Below are positions 37,578 through 46,659 of a stretch of 64,000 bases of DNA, piece by piece; position 1 is the stretch's first letter; the number at the start of each line of letters is the position of its first letter. Source of the stretch: Aminobacter ciceronei (GTDB taxonomy: Bacteria; Pseudomonadota; Alphaproteobacteria; Rhizobiales; Rhizobiaceae); NCBI RefSeq assembly GCF_014138625.1, contig NZ_JACJHY010000003.1, positions 124,001 through 188,000 of the forward strand. Direction: 5' to 3'. The notes under the pieces are model-generated. The model saw only the letters and a list, made by a program, of their open reading frames with translations, ran no database searches and was not told the origin of the DNA. A program made the translations under genes and the position numbers.

Positions 37578-39878
37578 TCAGAAGCGCACCGTTGCGCCGA
37601 GCTTGAAGGTGCGGCCTGGCGCCACCTGCATTTCCGGATTGTTGGCGTTGGCCACCGGCCCCGAGATCACGTTGGTGACGCCAGTGAGGGTGTTGGGGAA
37701 ATAGCGGCGGTCAAAGATGTTCTGGATGCCGAAGTCGACATCGACATTTTCGGTCGGCTTCCAGCGGGCATAGGCGTCGAACACCGCATAACCGCCCGGC
37801 TTGAAGGCGTTGGGGTCGGCGCGTTCGGTGACGCCATGGGCGAAGGTGGCGACCAACTCCGTTTCGAGGTTCCAGTCGGGGACAAGGTAACGCCCGCCCA
37901 GCACCGCGGTGAGCGGTACCGCACCGTCGAAGGCCGTTTCGGCAGCACTTGCCGAAATCCGCTGCGTGCCCTTCTGGTAGGAGATCGAGCCGTTCAGGTA
38001 GAGGTTTTCGTAGACCTCGTACTCGCCGCCGAACTCGATGCCCCAGACCTTCACGTCCTCGACATTGTCTGAGGTGTAGTGGTTCGGCCTGCCCGGAACC
38101 TCCTGCAGAGAGCGGATGAAATCCTTGTAGTCGGCATAGAAGGCCGTGAGGCTGAAGTAACCCTTGTCGAGCTCGCCACGAATGCCGGCCTCATAGCTGC
38201 GCACGGATTCAGGCTTCAGGTTCGGATTGGGAATCAGGACGGATGGCGGAGACGTAAAAAGATTGTCCGACGACACGAACAACTGCTGCGACGTCGGCAT
38301 CTTGAAGCCTTCGCCATAGCCGGCATAGAGCGTATAGGTGTCGTTCAGCTCATACATCGCGCTGATCCGCTTGATCAGCTTGGTCTCGTCGATCTTCTTG
38401 GGCTCGAAGCCGGGCTTCGGCTTGTAGTCGGCGTCGCCGGTGGGATCGATGGAATAGTGCGCCAGGCGCGCGCCTGGGGTGATGGTCAGCCGGTCGTCGA
38501 ACAGCTTGATCTCATTTTGAAGGTAGATGTCGGCGCGGACGGTGTCGACCTTCGGGAAGTTGAAGCCCTGGTTGTTGGCGGTGGTCGTGGTGCCAGCTGT
38601 CAGGTTGTTGGTGATGTTGTAGCCGTCATAGTTGCTCTTGGTCAGATCGCCGTCGAAACCATAGGTCAGCTTGTGCGACAGGCCGCCCAGTTCGAAGGAC
38701 GAGTTGGCCTGCACGTCGGCCTCGAGGAAATCCTCGCCATAATTGCGGACCTGGATGTTCTGTTGGCGGCGCGTTGGGTAGGTGCGCAGCTGATTGCTGT
38801 AGGTGTCGCGCTTCTGCGGCGAATAGGAGATCTGCCACTTGATCTCATCGAGCCACGGCGCGTCGACCTTCCAGTCGTGCGACAGGGCCAGCCTGTAACG
38901 CTCCATCTCCAGTTCGCGCTGCCAGCTGGTGTTGACGTACGTCGATCCCGCAGACGAGTCGTACATCTGCTGGATCGTCGTGTTGCGGTTGAACCACTCG
39001 CCGGTCAGCTTGACCTCGTGATCCTGGGTCGGGTTCCACTGCAGCTTCATCAGACCGTTGAAGGCGTCGGTGTCGGCGGGAAACGCCTTGTTGCACGGCC
39101 AGATCGCCTGGCGTGGACAGCCCCACTGGCCGCCATCGGCGCGGCTGTTGCTGAAATCGCCTTCCGACGCCCCGAGATGACCGAAGCTGCCGAGGAACTT
39201 GAAGTCGCCGGATTCAGCGGCCGCACTCACCTGCTTGCGGAACGAATCGTCGTAGCTGTCATAGGCGGTCTTCATCTCGACTGCCCATGGCTTCGAGCCG
39301 TTGAGAAGATCGTCGGGGTCGAGCGTGCGGAATGCGACTGCGCCACCCAGCGCATCGGCGCCCTGGAGCACCGAGTTCGGACCGCGTACGATCTCGGCGC
39401 TGCGCATGTTGAAGGGGTCGACGAAGTCGCGGCTGCCGTCGATGATCTGCTCCTGGATGCGGCTGCCGTCGACACTCATCTGGACGCGGTTGCCGCCCAT
39501 GGCGCGGATGTTGAAGCCGGTCAGCTGGCCGAACGGATTGGTAAGCGATGTCGTGCGCGAGACGGTGACGCCCGGCTCGTAGCGAACCATGTCCTGGATG
39601 TCGCGGACGACATGGCGCTGCAGCGTCTCGCGGTCGATGACCGACACCGACATCGGAATGTCGAGCACCTTGCCGGTGGTGCGCGCCGATGTGACGACGA
39701 GCCTGTCGAGCACGATGCGCTCTTCATTGCTCAGCAGCGGCTTCGTTTCCTCGACCTTCTTGGCCGGTGTCGTTGCCGTCTGGGCACTGGCGATACCGGC
39801 CGATTGCAGCAACAGAAGCGAAACGCCGGCCAGAAGCATTTGCGACCGCGAACCGCGGCCGGTGTGAACGTTAGACAT
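37578..39878 (-). CDS. TonB-dependent heme/hemoglobin-type receptor
   Basis: The 766-residue outer-membrane protein has a signal peptide ending GIASAQ, a TonB-box-like segment (L-D-R-L-V-V-T-S-A), a plug domain, a 22-strand barrel with the heme-receptor N-P-N-L motif (L-I-P-N-P-N-L-K-P-E) and a C-terminal Phe (G-A-T-V-R-F). Length is usual for HmuR/ShmR-type receptors. GAGGGGG precedes the ATG. A TGA-N9-TCA iron box lies 67 bases upstream. Confidence 0.9.
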   Translation of the reverse strand: MSNVHTGRGSRSQMLLAGVSLLLLQSAGIASAQTATTPAKKVEETKPLLSNEERIVLDRLVVTSARTTGKVLDIPMSVSVIDRETLQRHVVRDIQDMVRYEPGVTVSRTTSLTNPFGQLTGFNIRAMGGNRVQMSVDGSRIQEQIIDGSRDFVDPFNMRSAEIVRGPNSVLQGADALGGAVAFRTLDPDDLLNGSKPWAVEMKTAYDSYDDSFRKQVSAAAESGDFKFLGSFGHLGASEGDFSNSRADGGQWGCPRQAIWPCNKAFPADTDAFNGLMKLQWNPTQDHEVKLTGEWFNRNTTIQQMYDSSAGSTYVNTSWQRELEMERYRLALSHDWKVDAPWLDEIKWQISYSPQKRDTYSNQLRTYPTRRQQNIQVRNYGEDFLEADVQANSSFELGGLSHKLTYGFDGDLTKSNYDGYNITNNLTAGTTTTANNQGFNFPKVDTVRADIYLQNEIKLFDDRLTITPGARLAHYSIDPTGDADYKPKPGFEPKKIDETKLIKRISAMYELNDTYTLYAGYGEGFKMPTSQQLFVSSDNLFTSPPSVLIPNPNLKPESVRSYEAGIRGELDKGYFSLTAFYADYKDFIRSLQEVPGRPNHYTSDNVEDVKVWGIEFGGEYEVYENLYLNGSISYQKGTQRISASAAETAFDGAVPLTAVLGGRYLVPDWNLETELVATFAHGVTERADPNAFKPGGYAVFDAYARWKPTENVDVDFGIQNIFDRRYFPNTLTGVTNVISGPVANANNPEMQVAPGRTFKLGATVRF

Positions 39879-39944
39879 GACAGCCCCCTCGAAAAATCTG
39901 GAAAAGCTGGCTGTCCGCGAACGAAGGGCTGGCGTAAGTTAATA

Positions 39945-39959
39945 TGAGTCTGTGACTCA
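39945..39959 (-). promoter_or_regulatory. Iron-responsive operator (RirA-type) of TonB receptor
   Basis: TGAGTC-TGT-GACTCA is a perfect inverted repeat that fits the rhizobial iron-responsive operator TGA-N9-TCA bound by RirA. It is 67 bases from the receptor start codon. Confidence 0.65.
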
Positions 39960-40143
39960 AGATTGGTGATGGCTGTATAATGGGTCCTGCGGTGTGTGCA
40001 AGCCGGGTGATGCGCGGCGCGACACCTGGCCTCACCTGGAACAGACACATGCCGGCGCCGCCCAGCTACGGCTGGCGAGGATCTGGAAGACTTGTTTTGT
40101 GCGTCGTTCCGCGAGGCGGGCGCTTTTCGCCGAAGCGTTTCAC

Positions 40144-40172
40144 AATAATATGACTATCATTGTCATATTATT
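40144..40172 (+). promoter_or_regulatory. Iron-responsive operator (RirA/Fur-type) of ABC exporter
   Basis: AATAATATGAC and GTCATATTATT form a perfect 11-base inverted repeat around TATCATT, with the TGA-N9-TCA core at 40151-40165. It lies 65-93 bases before the ABC exporter start and is followed by TTGACA. The AT-rich flanks also make it Fur-box-like. Confidence 0.7.
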
Positions 40173-40236
40173 TGACAGGAAAGCGCGAATGACCTAGCGA
40201 ACCCGTCCCTGTTGTTCGAGCGGCGTCGGGTAGGCA

Positions 40237-41997
40237 ATGAAATTTCGAGAGAAACTGAACGCCTTGCGCAAGATACCGCTCGGCGATTGGCGGATACTGA
40301 TGCGGATCATGGGCATCTACCGCCGTGAATTTTTTCTTGCCATTGCACTTTCGCTAGCCGGAATCGTGCTCTCGGTGACGGTTCCGATCCTTTCGCAGAA
40401 GATCGTCGACAGCGTCATGGTCGGCAAGGACGGTTGGGCAGCGACCCAGTTCGCCGCCATCGCCATCGTGGCGGCGGTTATCAGGCACATGACCTCACGC
40501 TGGCACAACTCGCCGATCAACGACGTGGACGCAAGGTTCACCGCCCGGCTGTCGAGACGCATCTACTTCCGCCTCATGCGCATCCCCTATGAGAGTTCGG
40601 CATCCGCAGGCGGAAGCACGATCAACCTCCTCAACGAATCCCAGCGTGTCGCCACCTTCATGCTGAGCGCTGCGCCGAATTTCTTCCTCACCATGTTGGG
40701 TGCTGCCGTCTCGTTCGCCGTGGCGCTGTACTACGACTATCTCATCTGCCTGCTGGCCTTTGTCGTTGCCCTGATCTTCGCCGTTTTTGCCCGCAAGACC
40801 AATGCCCAGCTGGGCGAGGCGAGCCGCAGCTCGTTCCGCCTCAACGGCGCCCTGCAGGGGGCGACCGCTGAAACGGTAGGCAACATCCGCGGCATCAAGT
40901 CGAATGCGGTTGAGCGCTTCTTCATCGGGCGCTGGTCCGCGAAGTCGGCCGAAGCCATCAAGGCGCGCTGGCACATACTCGACCTCTCGCACTCCTATTC
41001 GTTCACGCTTGGCCTGCTGAGCGAGATCCTGACGCTGCTCGTCGTCCTCGTCGGCTGCTGGCGCATCCTGCGCGGCGATCTCACGATCGGTGGCCTGCTT
41101 GCGCTGCAGCTGCTCGTCACCCGGGCGACCATGCCGATGCTGACCAGTGCCGGCATCCTGATCCAGTTCCATTCGGTGAGCGCCACCGTCTCGGCCCTCG
41201 CGGCTTTCCTCAAGCGCCAGCCGGAGCGCGCCATCGTTGCCCCGGCGCTGCGTGCTGCTGATTTCGGCCCGATCACGGTCGAGGATCTGACCTTCCGCTA
41301 TCCCGAGGCGACGGCTGCGGCACTCAACGGTGTCAGCCTGGTGCTGCCGGCGACGGGCGTCGTGGCGATCGTCGGCCGCAATGGCTCCGGCAAGTCCAGC
41401 CTGCTGCGCGTGCTTTTGGGACTGGAGCGCGATCATGCCGGCAAGGTGGCAATCGGCGGCATCGACGTCCGCGCCTACAATCCGCGCTGGCTGCGCGGCC
41501 GCATAGGTGTTGTCGACCAGGAGACGTCGCTGTTTTCGGGTACCATCCGCGAGAACCTTCAGGCGTCGCTGCCGCGCCCGCTTCGCGACGACGAGATCGA
41601 CAAGGCGCTGGCGTTTTCCTCCGCCGACAAGTTCACCGCCGGCCTGCCCAAAGGCATCGACACCGAACTGGTCCAGGCAGGGCAGAACCTCTCCGGCGGC
41701 CAGCGCCAGCGCCTGGCGATTTCGCGCGCCGTGCTGCGCGATCCGCACATCGCCGTTTTCGACGAACCGACCTCGGCGCTCGACGCCGAATCGGCGATGG
41801 CGCTCGAACGTGAACTGCTGGCCTTCGGCCGCGACCGCCTCGTCATCATCGTCACGCATCATCTCTTTTCGGCGCGTTCGGCCGACATGATCGTCGTGCT
41901 CGACGATAGCAGGATCGTCGGCACGGGCAGCCATGAGGCTCTGACTGCCGAATGCCCGGTCTATCAGGCGCTGTGGCGCGACTACGTCAGGGATTGA
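40237..41997 (+). CDS. ABC half-exporter (membrane and ATPase domains)
   Basis: The 586-residue protein has a type-IV exporter membrane domain (about residues 30-320, six helices) and an ATPase with Walker A G-R-N-G-S-G-K-S-S, signature L-S-G-G-Q-R-Q-R-L and Walker B I-A-V-F-D-E-P-T-S-A-L-D. It resembles peptidase-less HlyB/Atm1-like half-transporters that act as homodimers. It is single and iron-boxed, so it may export a siderophore or peptide, or import a ferric siderophore as YbtPQ/IrtAB do; direction cannot be told. Confidence 0.8.
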   Translation: MKFREKLNALRKIPLGDWRILMRIMGIYRREFFLAIALSLAGIVLSVTVPILSQKIVDSVMVGKDGWAATQFAAIAIVAAVIRHMTSRWHNSPINDVDARFTARLSRRIYFRLMRIPYESSASAGGSTINLLNESQRVATFMLSAAPNFFLTMLGAAVSFAVALYYDYLICLLAFVVALIFAVFARKTNAQLGEASRSSFRLNGALQGATAETVGNIRGIKSNAVERFFIGRWSAKSAEAIKARWHILDLSHSYSFTLGLLSEILTLLVVLVGCWRILRGDLTIGGLLALQLLVTRATMPMLTSAGILIQFHSVSATVSALAAFLKRQPERAIVAPALRAADFGPITVEDLTFRYPEATAAALNGVSLVLPATGVVAIVGRNGSGKSSLLRVLLGLERDHAGKVAIGGIDVRAYNPRWLRGRIGVVDQETSLFSGTIRENLQASLPRPLRDDEIDKALAFSSADKFTAGLPKGIDTELVQAGQNLSGGQRQRLAISRAVLRDPHIAVFDEPTSALDAESAMALERELLAFGRDRLVIIVTHHLFSARSADMIVVLDDSRIVGTGSHEALTAECPVYQALWRDYVRD

Positions 41998-42026
41998 TCG
42001 GCCGCCGGCGTTGATCGGTCGATGAG

Positions 42027-42047
42027 GGTGGAAATGATTCTTCCACC
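42027..42047 (+). terminator. Hairpin after ABC exporter gene
   Basis: GGTGGAA pairs with TTCCACC over a seven-base loop. No T-run follows, so it is a weak terminator candidate. It lies just upstream of the nrd promoter. Confidence 0.4.
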
Positions 42048-42049
42048 TG

Positions 42050-42077
42050 TTGACACGACGCCGGGCAGTCATACTAT
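42050..42077 (+). promoter_or_regulatory. Promoter of riboswitch-nrdAB-cobF operon
   Basis: TTGACA (42050-42055), 16 bases, then TACTAT (42072-42077). The start of transcription would be near 42084, immediately before the riboswitch. Confidence 0.55.
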
Positions 42078-42085
42078 ATGTAGAC

Positions 42086-42275
42086 ATCGTGGTCTTCCGA
42101 GTTGATTCCAGCTCGGGAGCTAAGAGGGAAGCCGGTGCGCGATTTCGCAATGCCGGCGCTGCCCCCGCAACTGTAAGCAGTGAGTTGCTGTCGCGTAGTG
42201 CCACTGGCGCCAATGGGCGCTGGGAAGGCCAGACAGCAGCAATGACCTGCGAGCCAGGAGACCTGCCGCGATCGA
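42086..42275 (+). promoter_or_regulatory. Cobalamin riboswitch upstream of nrdA
   Basis: The conserved blocks appear in order: GGGAAGCCGGTG (42126), CGCTGCCCCCGCAACTGTAAGC (split by structure, 42157-42178), GCCACTGG, GGGAAGGCC (42222) and the B12 box GAGCCAGGAGACCTGCC (42251-42267). A GC-rich hairpin-forming stretch follows (about 42280-42310) as expression platform. In this class, bound adenosylcobalamin normally turns expression off. Confidence 0.95.
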
Positions 42276-42391
42276 GTCTGAACGTCCACGGGCGGGGTGT
42301 CCGGTGGTGCGCTTGCGTTCTGCTGGCTTGCGCCGGCCGAAATCCGGCATGCGTCCGCCCAAGGCCCTTCGCCCCCAAACCATCGGGGAAG

Positions 42392-45280
42392 ATGATGCCG
42401 GCGACCTCTACACTTCAATCCAGCGGAACCGACAGCGTTCCGTCCGCTCTCAGCCAGGGTTCCGAGACCGCGTCCGAACCTGGCTACCGTGTCATCCGGC
42501 GCAACGGCGCGGTGACGCCGTTCGATGCGATCAAGATCACTGTGGCGCTGACCAAGGCATTTCTCGCCACCGAGGGTTCGGTGGCCGCCGGTTCGCGCCG
42601 CGTCCACGACGTCGTCGAGGAACTGGCCGGCCAGGTGTTCGCCGCGCTGACCAGGCGGGCAGATAGCGGCCGCACCTTCCACATCGAGGAAATCCAGGAC
42701 CAGGTCGAACTGGCGCTGATGCGCTCCGAGCATCACAAGGTCGCCCGCGCCTATGTGCTCTACCGCGAGGAACGTGCCCGCGAACGCGCTGCCGCCAAGG
42801 TCACGTCGGTCGAGGTCGCCGCACCGCCGCTCCAGGTCAAGGCCGATGACGGCGGCCTGGCACCGCTGAACGAGACGCGACTGGCCCGCATTGTCGACGA
42901 GGCCTGCAGCGGGCTCGAGGCCGTCTCAGCGGATGCGATCCTGGCCGAGACAAGGCGCAATCTCTATGACGGCATCACCGCCGACGAGCTTTCGCTGGCG
43001 CCGATCCTGGCCGCCCGTACGCTTGTCGAAACTGAACCGAACTACGCCTTCGTCAGCGCCCGGTTGTTGCTGGACCGGTTGCGGCGCGAGGCACTGAGCT
43101 TCGTCTCGGCCAGGTCTGAGCAGGCCACCCAGGCCGAAATGACCCAGCGCTATGCCACCTATTTCCCCGCCTTCATCGCCACCGGCATCAAGGCCGAATT
43201 GATCGACCCCGAACTTGGCCGTTTCGACCTTGCCAGGCTCAGTGCCGCGCTAAAGCCCGAGCGCGACCTGCAGTTCCAGTATCTGGGTCTGCAGACGCTC
43301 TATGACCGCTATTTCCTGCACAGCAAAGGCAAGCGTTTCGAACTGCCGCAGGCCTTTTTCATGCGCGTGGCTATGGGCCTGGCAGGCCGCGAGATCGACC
43401 GCGAGAGCCGCGCCATCGAGTTCTATGATCTTTTGTCGTCCTTCGATTTCATGGCCTCGACGCCAACGCTGTTCAACTCCGGCACGCTGCGCCCGCAATT
43501 GTCGTCCTGTTTCCTCACCACCGTCGCCGACGATCTCGACGGCATCTTCAAGGCGGTGAAGGACAATGCGCTGTTGGCCAAATATTCCGGCGGGCTAGGC
43601 AATGACTGGACCCCGGTGCGCGGCCTCGGCGCCCACATCAAGGGTACCAATGGCGAGAGCCAGGGTGTGGTGCCGTTCCTCAAGGTTGCCAACGACACGG
43701 CTATCGCCGTCAATCAGGGCGGCAAGCGCAAGGGTGCTGTCTGCGCCTATCTCGAGACCTGGCACGTCGATATCGAGGAGTTCCTCGACCTCAGGAAGAA
43801 CACCGGCGACGACCGCCGCCGCACCCACGACATGAACACCGCCAACTGGGTGCCGGACCTGTTCATGGAGCGCGTCGAGGCCGATGGCGTGTGGACGCTG
43901 TTTTCGCCCGACGAGGCGTCCGACCTGCACGATCTCTATGGCACGGCGTTCAAGGCGGCCTACGAAAGCTACGAGGCCAAGGCTCTGGCTGGTGGCATCA
44001 AGGTGTTCCGCACGGTCAGGGCGCTCGACCTGTGGCGCAAGATGCTGACCATGCTGTTCGAAACCGGGCATCCGTGGATCACCTTCAAGGACCCGTGCAA
44101 CATCCGCTCGCCGCAGGGCCACATCGGCGTCGTGCATTCGTCGAACCTCTGCACCGAGATCACCCTCAACACTTCGAAGGACGAGGTCGCCGTCTGCAAT
44201 CTCGGTTCGGTCAATCTTGCCAATCATATCGCAGCCGAGGGGCTCGACATCGACCGTCTGGCGCGCACCGTGAAGACGGCGATGCGCATGCTCGACAATG
44301 TCATCGACATCAATTTCTACACCATCCCCGAAGCCAGGCGCTCCAACCTGCAGCATCGTCCTGTCGGCCTCGGCCTGATGGGATTCCAGGATGCACTTCA
44401 GGCGCTGAAGATCCCCTATGCGTCAGACGCTGCCGTGGCCTTCGCCGACGCCAGCATGGAGGCGATCTCCTACAACGCGATTTCGGCGTCCTGCGACCTT
44501 GCCGCCGAACGCGGGCGTTATCCGAGCTTTGACGGTTCGCTGTGGTCGAAGGGCATCCTGCCGATCGATTCCATCGACCTCTTGGCCAAGGCGCGCCCCG
44601 GTGTCGACATGGACGGCGCCTCGACGCTCGACTGGGATGCCTTGCGCAAGCGCGTCAGGAAGACAGGTATGCGCAACTCCAACACCATGGCGATCGCGCC
44701 GACTGCGACCATCTCCAACATTTGCGGTGTCGCGCAGTCGATCGAGCCGGCCTACCAGAACCTGTTCGTCAAATCGAACATGTCCGGCGACTTCACCGTG
44801 GTCAACGCAGCACTGGTGCATGAGCTGAAGGCGCGCGGCCTGTGGGACGAGGTCATGGTCTCCGACCTCAAATATTTCGACGGCTCGATCGGCCGGATCG
44901 ACCGCATCCCCGACGACCTCAAGGCGCTCTTCGCTACCGCCTTCGAGATCGACAGTGCCTGGCTGATCGAGGCAGCGTCGCGTCGGCAGAAATGGATCGA
45001 CCAGGCCCAGTCGCTCAACCTCTACATCGCCGATCCAAGCGGCAAGAAGCTCGACGCGCTCTACCGCCTGGCATGGAACAAGGGCCTGAAGACGACCTAC
45101 TATTTGCGCTCGCGCTCGGCCTCGCATGTCGAGAAGTCGACGCTGAAGGGCACCGACGGCAAGCTCAATTCCGTCTCCGCTGTCGCTGTTGCAGCGTCAG
45201 CCCCAATCATCGTCAACGCCGATGTCGCATGGGGCAAGGCCTGCGCCATCGACGATCCCGAATGTGAAGCCTGCCAGTAA
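42392..45280 (+). CDS. nrdA: Class I ribonucleotide reductase, alpha subunit
   Basis: The 962-residue catalytic subunit has an N-terminal ATP-cone (about residues 25-115: R-R-N-G-A-V-T-P-F-D-A-I-K-I), the active-site cysteine region S-S-C-F-L-T-T-V-A-D-D-L, N-L-C-T-E-I, and a C-terminal C-x2-C redox tail (E-C-E-A-C-Q). It reduces ribonucleotides using the radical of NrdB and needs oxygen but not B12. The start is ATG at 42392 or the adjacent ATG three bases on; GGGGAAG lies just upstream. It is expressed from a B12 riboswitch leader. Confidence 0.95.
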   Translation: MMPATSTLQSSGTDSVPSALSQGSETASEPGYRVIRRNGAVTPFDAIKITVALTKAFLATEGSVAAGSRRVHDVVEELAGQVFAALTRRADSGRTFHIEEIQDQVELALMRSEHHKVARAYVLYREERARERAAAKVTSVEVAAPPLQVKADDGGLAPLNETRLARIVDEACSGLEAVSADAILAETRRNLYDGITADELSLAPILAARTLVETEPNYAFVSARLLLDRLRREALSFVSARSEQATQAEMTQRYATYFPAFIATGIKAELIDPELGRFDLARLSAALKPERDLQFQYLGLQTLYDRYFLHSKGKRFELPQAFFMRVAMGLAGREIDRESRAIEFYDLLSSFDFMASTPTLFNSGTLRPQLSSCFLTTVADDLDGIFKAVKDNALLAKYSGGLGNDWTPVRGLGAHIKGTNGESQGVVPFLKVANDTAIAVNQGGKRKGAVCAYLETWHVDIEEFLDLRKNTGDDRRRTHDMNTANWVPDLFMERVEADGVWTLFSPDEASDLHDLYGTAFKAAYESYEAKALAGGIKVFRTVRALDLWRKMLTMLFETGHPWITFKDPCNIRSPQGHIGVVHSSNLCTEITLNTSKDEVAVCNLGSVNLANHIAAEGLDIDRLARTVKTAMRMLDNVIDINFYTIPEARRSNLQHRPVGLGLMGFQDALQALKIPYASDAAVAFADASMEAISYNAISASCDLAAERGRYPSFDGSLWSKGILPIDSIDLLAKARPGVDMDGASTLDWDALRKRVRKTGMRNSNTMAIAPTATISNICGVAQSIEPAYQNLFVKSNMSGDFTVVNAALVHELKARGLWDEVMVSDLKYFDGSIGRIDRIPDDLKALFATAFEIDSAWLIEAASRRQKWIDQAQSLNLYIADPSGKKLDALYRLAWNKGLKTTYYLRSRSASHVEKSTLKGTDGKLNSVSAVAVAASAPIIVNADVAWGKACAIDDPECEACQ

Positions 45281-45307
45281 GCGGCGATCAGGAAAAGGAA
45301 CAACAAG

Positions 45308-46435
45308 ATGCTCGACTGGTCCGAACCAAAGGCTGCCGCTGCAACCATCCACCCCGCCTTCACAGGCGACGTCCCGCTTGCCGATGCCACGGGGCTGGGT
45401 GTGATCGAACGCGGCGGTGGCCGCGTCCGCGTCGACGACAAGCGCATGATCAACGCCCGTGCCGACGTGAACCAGCTTCTGCCGCTCAAATACCGCTGGG
45501 CCTGGGAGAAATATCTCGCCGGCTGCAACAATCACTGGATGCCGACCGAAGTGTCGATGCAGGCCGACATCGGCCTGTGGAAGTCGAAGGATGGGCTGAC
45601 CGACGACGAACGGCGCATGATCAAGCGCAATCTCGGCTTCTTCGCCGCGTCGGAGAGCCTGGTTGCCAACAACATCGTGCTGGCCATCTACCGCCATCTG
45701 ACCAATCCGGAATGCCGGCAATATCTGCTGCGCCAGGCATTCGAGGAGGCGGTGCACACCCACACCTTCCAGTACATCGTGGAGAGCCTCAGCCTGGACG
45801 AAGGCGAGCTGTTCAACATGTACCGCGAGGTGCCCTCGATCACCGACAAGGCGGCATGGGCGCTGAAGCACACACAGCATCTCGACGATCCGGATTTCAG
45901 GACCGGCACGCCTGAAGCGGACCAGGCCTTCCTGCGCGACCTCGTCGCTTTCTACGTCATCTTCGAGGGCATGTGGTTCTACACCGGTTTCGCCCAGATA
46001 TTGTCCTTGGGCCGGCGCAACAAGATGGTCGGCATTGCCGAGCAGTACCAGTACATCCTGCGGGACGAGTCGATCCATCTGAACTTCGGCATCGACGTCA
46101 TCAACCAGATCAAGCACGAGAACCCGCATCTGTGGACGCCGGCGTTCCAGGATGAGATCCGTGGCATGATCCGCACGGCTGCTGAGCTCGAGGCCTCCTA
46201 TGGCCGCGATACGATGCCGCGCGGTTTCCTTGGCCTCAATGCAGCGCTTTGCGAAACCTATATGCACTTCATCGCCAACCGGCGCTGCGCCCAGCTCGGC
46301 CTGCAGCCGGTCTTCGCCGAAGTCGAGAACCCATTCCCGTGGATGTCCGAGGCGATGGATTTGAAGAAGGAGAAGAACTTCTTCGAGACCCGTGTCATCG
46401 AATACCAGAATGGTGGAGCACTGGCATGGGACTGA
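45308..46435 (+). CDS. nrdB: Class I ribonucleotide reductase, beta subunit
   Basis: The 375-residue radical-generating subunit has ferritin-like helices with metal ligands in [11 protein letters not shown] and [11 protein letters not shown]. It follows nrdA by 27 bases. The C-terminal tail that docks into NrdA is present. The last ten bases overlap the next small gene. Confidence 0.95.
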   Translation: MLDWSEPKAAAATIHPAFTGDVPLADATGLGVIERGGGRVRVDDKRMINARADVNQLLPLKYRWAWEKYLAGCNNHWMPTEVSMQADIGLWKSKDGLTDDERRMIKRNLGFFAASESLVANNIVLAIYRHLTNPECRQYLLRQAFEEAVHTHTFQYIVESLSLDEGELFNMYREVPSITDKAAWALKHTQHLDDPDFRTGTPEADQAFLRDLVAFYVIFEGMWFYTGFAQILSLGRRNKMVGIAEQYQYILRDESIHLNFGIDVINQIKHENPHLWTPAFQDEIRGMIRTAAELEASYGRDTMPRGFLGLNAALCETYMHFIANRRCAQLGLQPVFAEVENPFPWMSEAMDLKKEKNFFETRVIEYQNGGALAWD

Positions 46436-46659
46436 CCTGGAACCGTCCCACCATTGCATCGGTCATGCCCGAACCCGAACAGGTGTTCCTGGCTTGGCTG
46501 GTCGCGCAGCCTGAAGGCGGCAACCTCCACGAGGCCGCCTCGCGGCAGGCCACTCGGCTCGCCGAATATGGTGGCAGGCATCCGGGGCCGCGCCGGCTCA
46601 GGCAATTGTTTCTGGACCTTGCCGCCGAACTCGGCGGCGGCACGGCCATGCCGTCATGA
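46426..46659 (+). CDS. Hypothetical small protein between nrdB and cobF
   Basis: The 77-residue product (M-G-L-T-W-N-R-P, ending G-T-A-M-P-S) looks mainly helical, with a basic middle ([11 protein letters not shown]). Its ATG overlaps the nrdB stop by ten bases and its stop overlaps the cobF start (ATGA), and GGTGGAG precedes it; such double coupling supports a real gene. I do not recognise the family. It may assist ribonucleotide reductase or corrin synthesis (inference from position only). Confidence 0.6.
   Translation: MGLTWNRPTIASVMPEPEQVFLAWLVAQPEGGNLHEAASRQATRLAEYGGRHPGPRRLRQLFLDLAAELGGGTAMPS

Larger units (their letters stand above)
39879..40236. other. Divergent iron-regulated promoter region
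   Basis: This 358-base region separates the TonB receptor from the divergent ABC exporter. It holds two TGA-N9-TCA palindromes, one near each start codon. The middle part (about 39970-40130) shows no gene or further repeat. Confidence 0.7.
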
